NCBI GenBank assembly: GCA_021797225.1
Contig: JAKAAE010000101.1
Coordinates: 1-6,014, forward strand
Direction of reading: 5' to 3'
Length of the DNA: 6,014 bases
From: Thermoplasmata archaeon
Lineage (GTDB): Archaea; Thermoplasmatota; Thermoplasmata; Thermoplasmatales; Thermoplasmataceae
Part shown: positions 5,908 to 6,014 of the stretch, one piece after another
Numbering within the stretch: the stretch's first letter is position 1
Layout: every line of letters begins with the position of its first letter
The notes under the pieces: generated by a model
What the model was told of the DNA's origin: nothing
Databases searched by the model: none
Seen by the model: the letters and a program-made list of their open reading frames with translations, nothing else
Program-made: the position numbers and the translations under genes

Positions 5908-6014
5908 TCATTTTTTTAAAAATTTTATTAAATCCTGTAAATTCATTGTGTTAATAACATTATTTTTAGTAAGCCATCCTCTTCTGGCAGTACCTACCCC
6001 GAGCTCCATATAAT
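5908..6014 (-). CDS. polX: PolX-family DNA polymerase, C-terminal end only (partial)
   Basis: The minus strand is open from the window edge to a TGA at 5910-5908 and encodes a 34-residue tail containing MELGVGTARRGWLTK and NVINT followed by LQDLIKFL. This matches the end of the PHP domain in PolX enzymes (family X DNA polymerase with a C-terminal PHP phosphoesterase), whose tails have the pattern VGTARRGW-x(2-5)-VLNT-x(3)-DLLxFLK. PolX acts in base-excision and gap-filling repair, the PHP domain adding 3'-5' exonuclease and end-processing activity. Most of the gene, including the polymerase domain, lies beyond the window. The end is complete and ordinary. A stand-alone PHP phosphoesterase with the same tail is the main alternative. 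Confidence 0.7.
   Translation of the reverse strand, partial: YMELGVGTARRGWLTKNNVINTMNLQDLIKFLKK
5911..5926 (+). terminator. T7 terminator of the second permease, inside the convergent gene
   Basis: Seventeen bases past the permease stop the + strand has a T7 run (5911-5917), followed by A5 and T4, the strongest oligo-T tract near this gene. The same bases encode the lysine-rich last codons (FLKK) of the convergent PolX gene, so the permease transcript probably ends within the 3' end of its neighbour. Confidence 0.5.

Overview
The window looks like ordinary chromosome from an AT-rich archaeon, most plausibly a Thermoplasmatales-type acidophile (Ferroplasma, Acidiplasma or Cuniculiplasma relatives). 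This placement is inferred from three things. Archaeal TATA boxes sit about 25 bases upstream of start codons that lack a Shine-Dalgarno site, which implies leaderless mRNAs. ATA, AGA and AGG codons are used freely. The gene families (an archaeal ArsR-like winged-helix regulator, a DUF2079 membrane protein, APC permeases and a PolX tail) fit the group. The genus cannot be fixed from the sequence alone.

Layout, left to right. Bases 1-65 may hold the last codons of a + strand gene. A small winged-helix regulator (72-365, minus) lies directly downstream of a 12-helix APC-type amino acid permease (435-1880, minus), and each has its own promoter. An AT-rich divergent intergenic region (1881-2120) carries TATA elements for both directions and two short inverted repeats of the same 6-6-6 geometry. 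A large DUF2079 membrane protein (2121-4130, plus) follows; its C-terminal half is rich in N-glycosylation sequons. A second APC permease with about 14 helices (4239-5894, plus) has its own leaderless promoter. The last 107 bases hold the C-terminal end of a convergent PolX-family DNA polymerase gene (5908 to beyond the window, minus).

The genes do not form one operon, because almost every gene has its own TATA element. The theme is the cell surface: two amino acid permeases fit a peptide- and amino-acid-scavenging heterotroph, and between them sits a surface-exposed, probably glycosylated GT-C-like membrane protein. The small regulator may control the adjacent permease, itself, or the divergent pair, but this is inference from position. 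I see no CRISPR array, tRNA, rRNA, intact mobile element or clear defence system. The most distinctive points are the sequon-rich extended ectodomain of the DUF2079 protein and the paired inverted repeats in the divergent promoter region.
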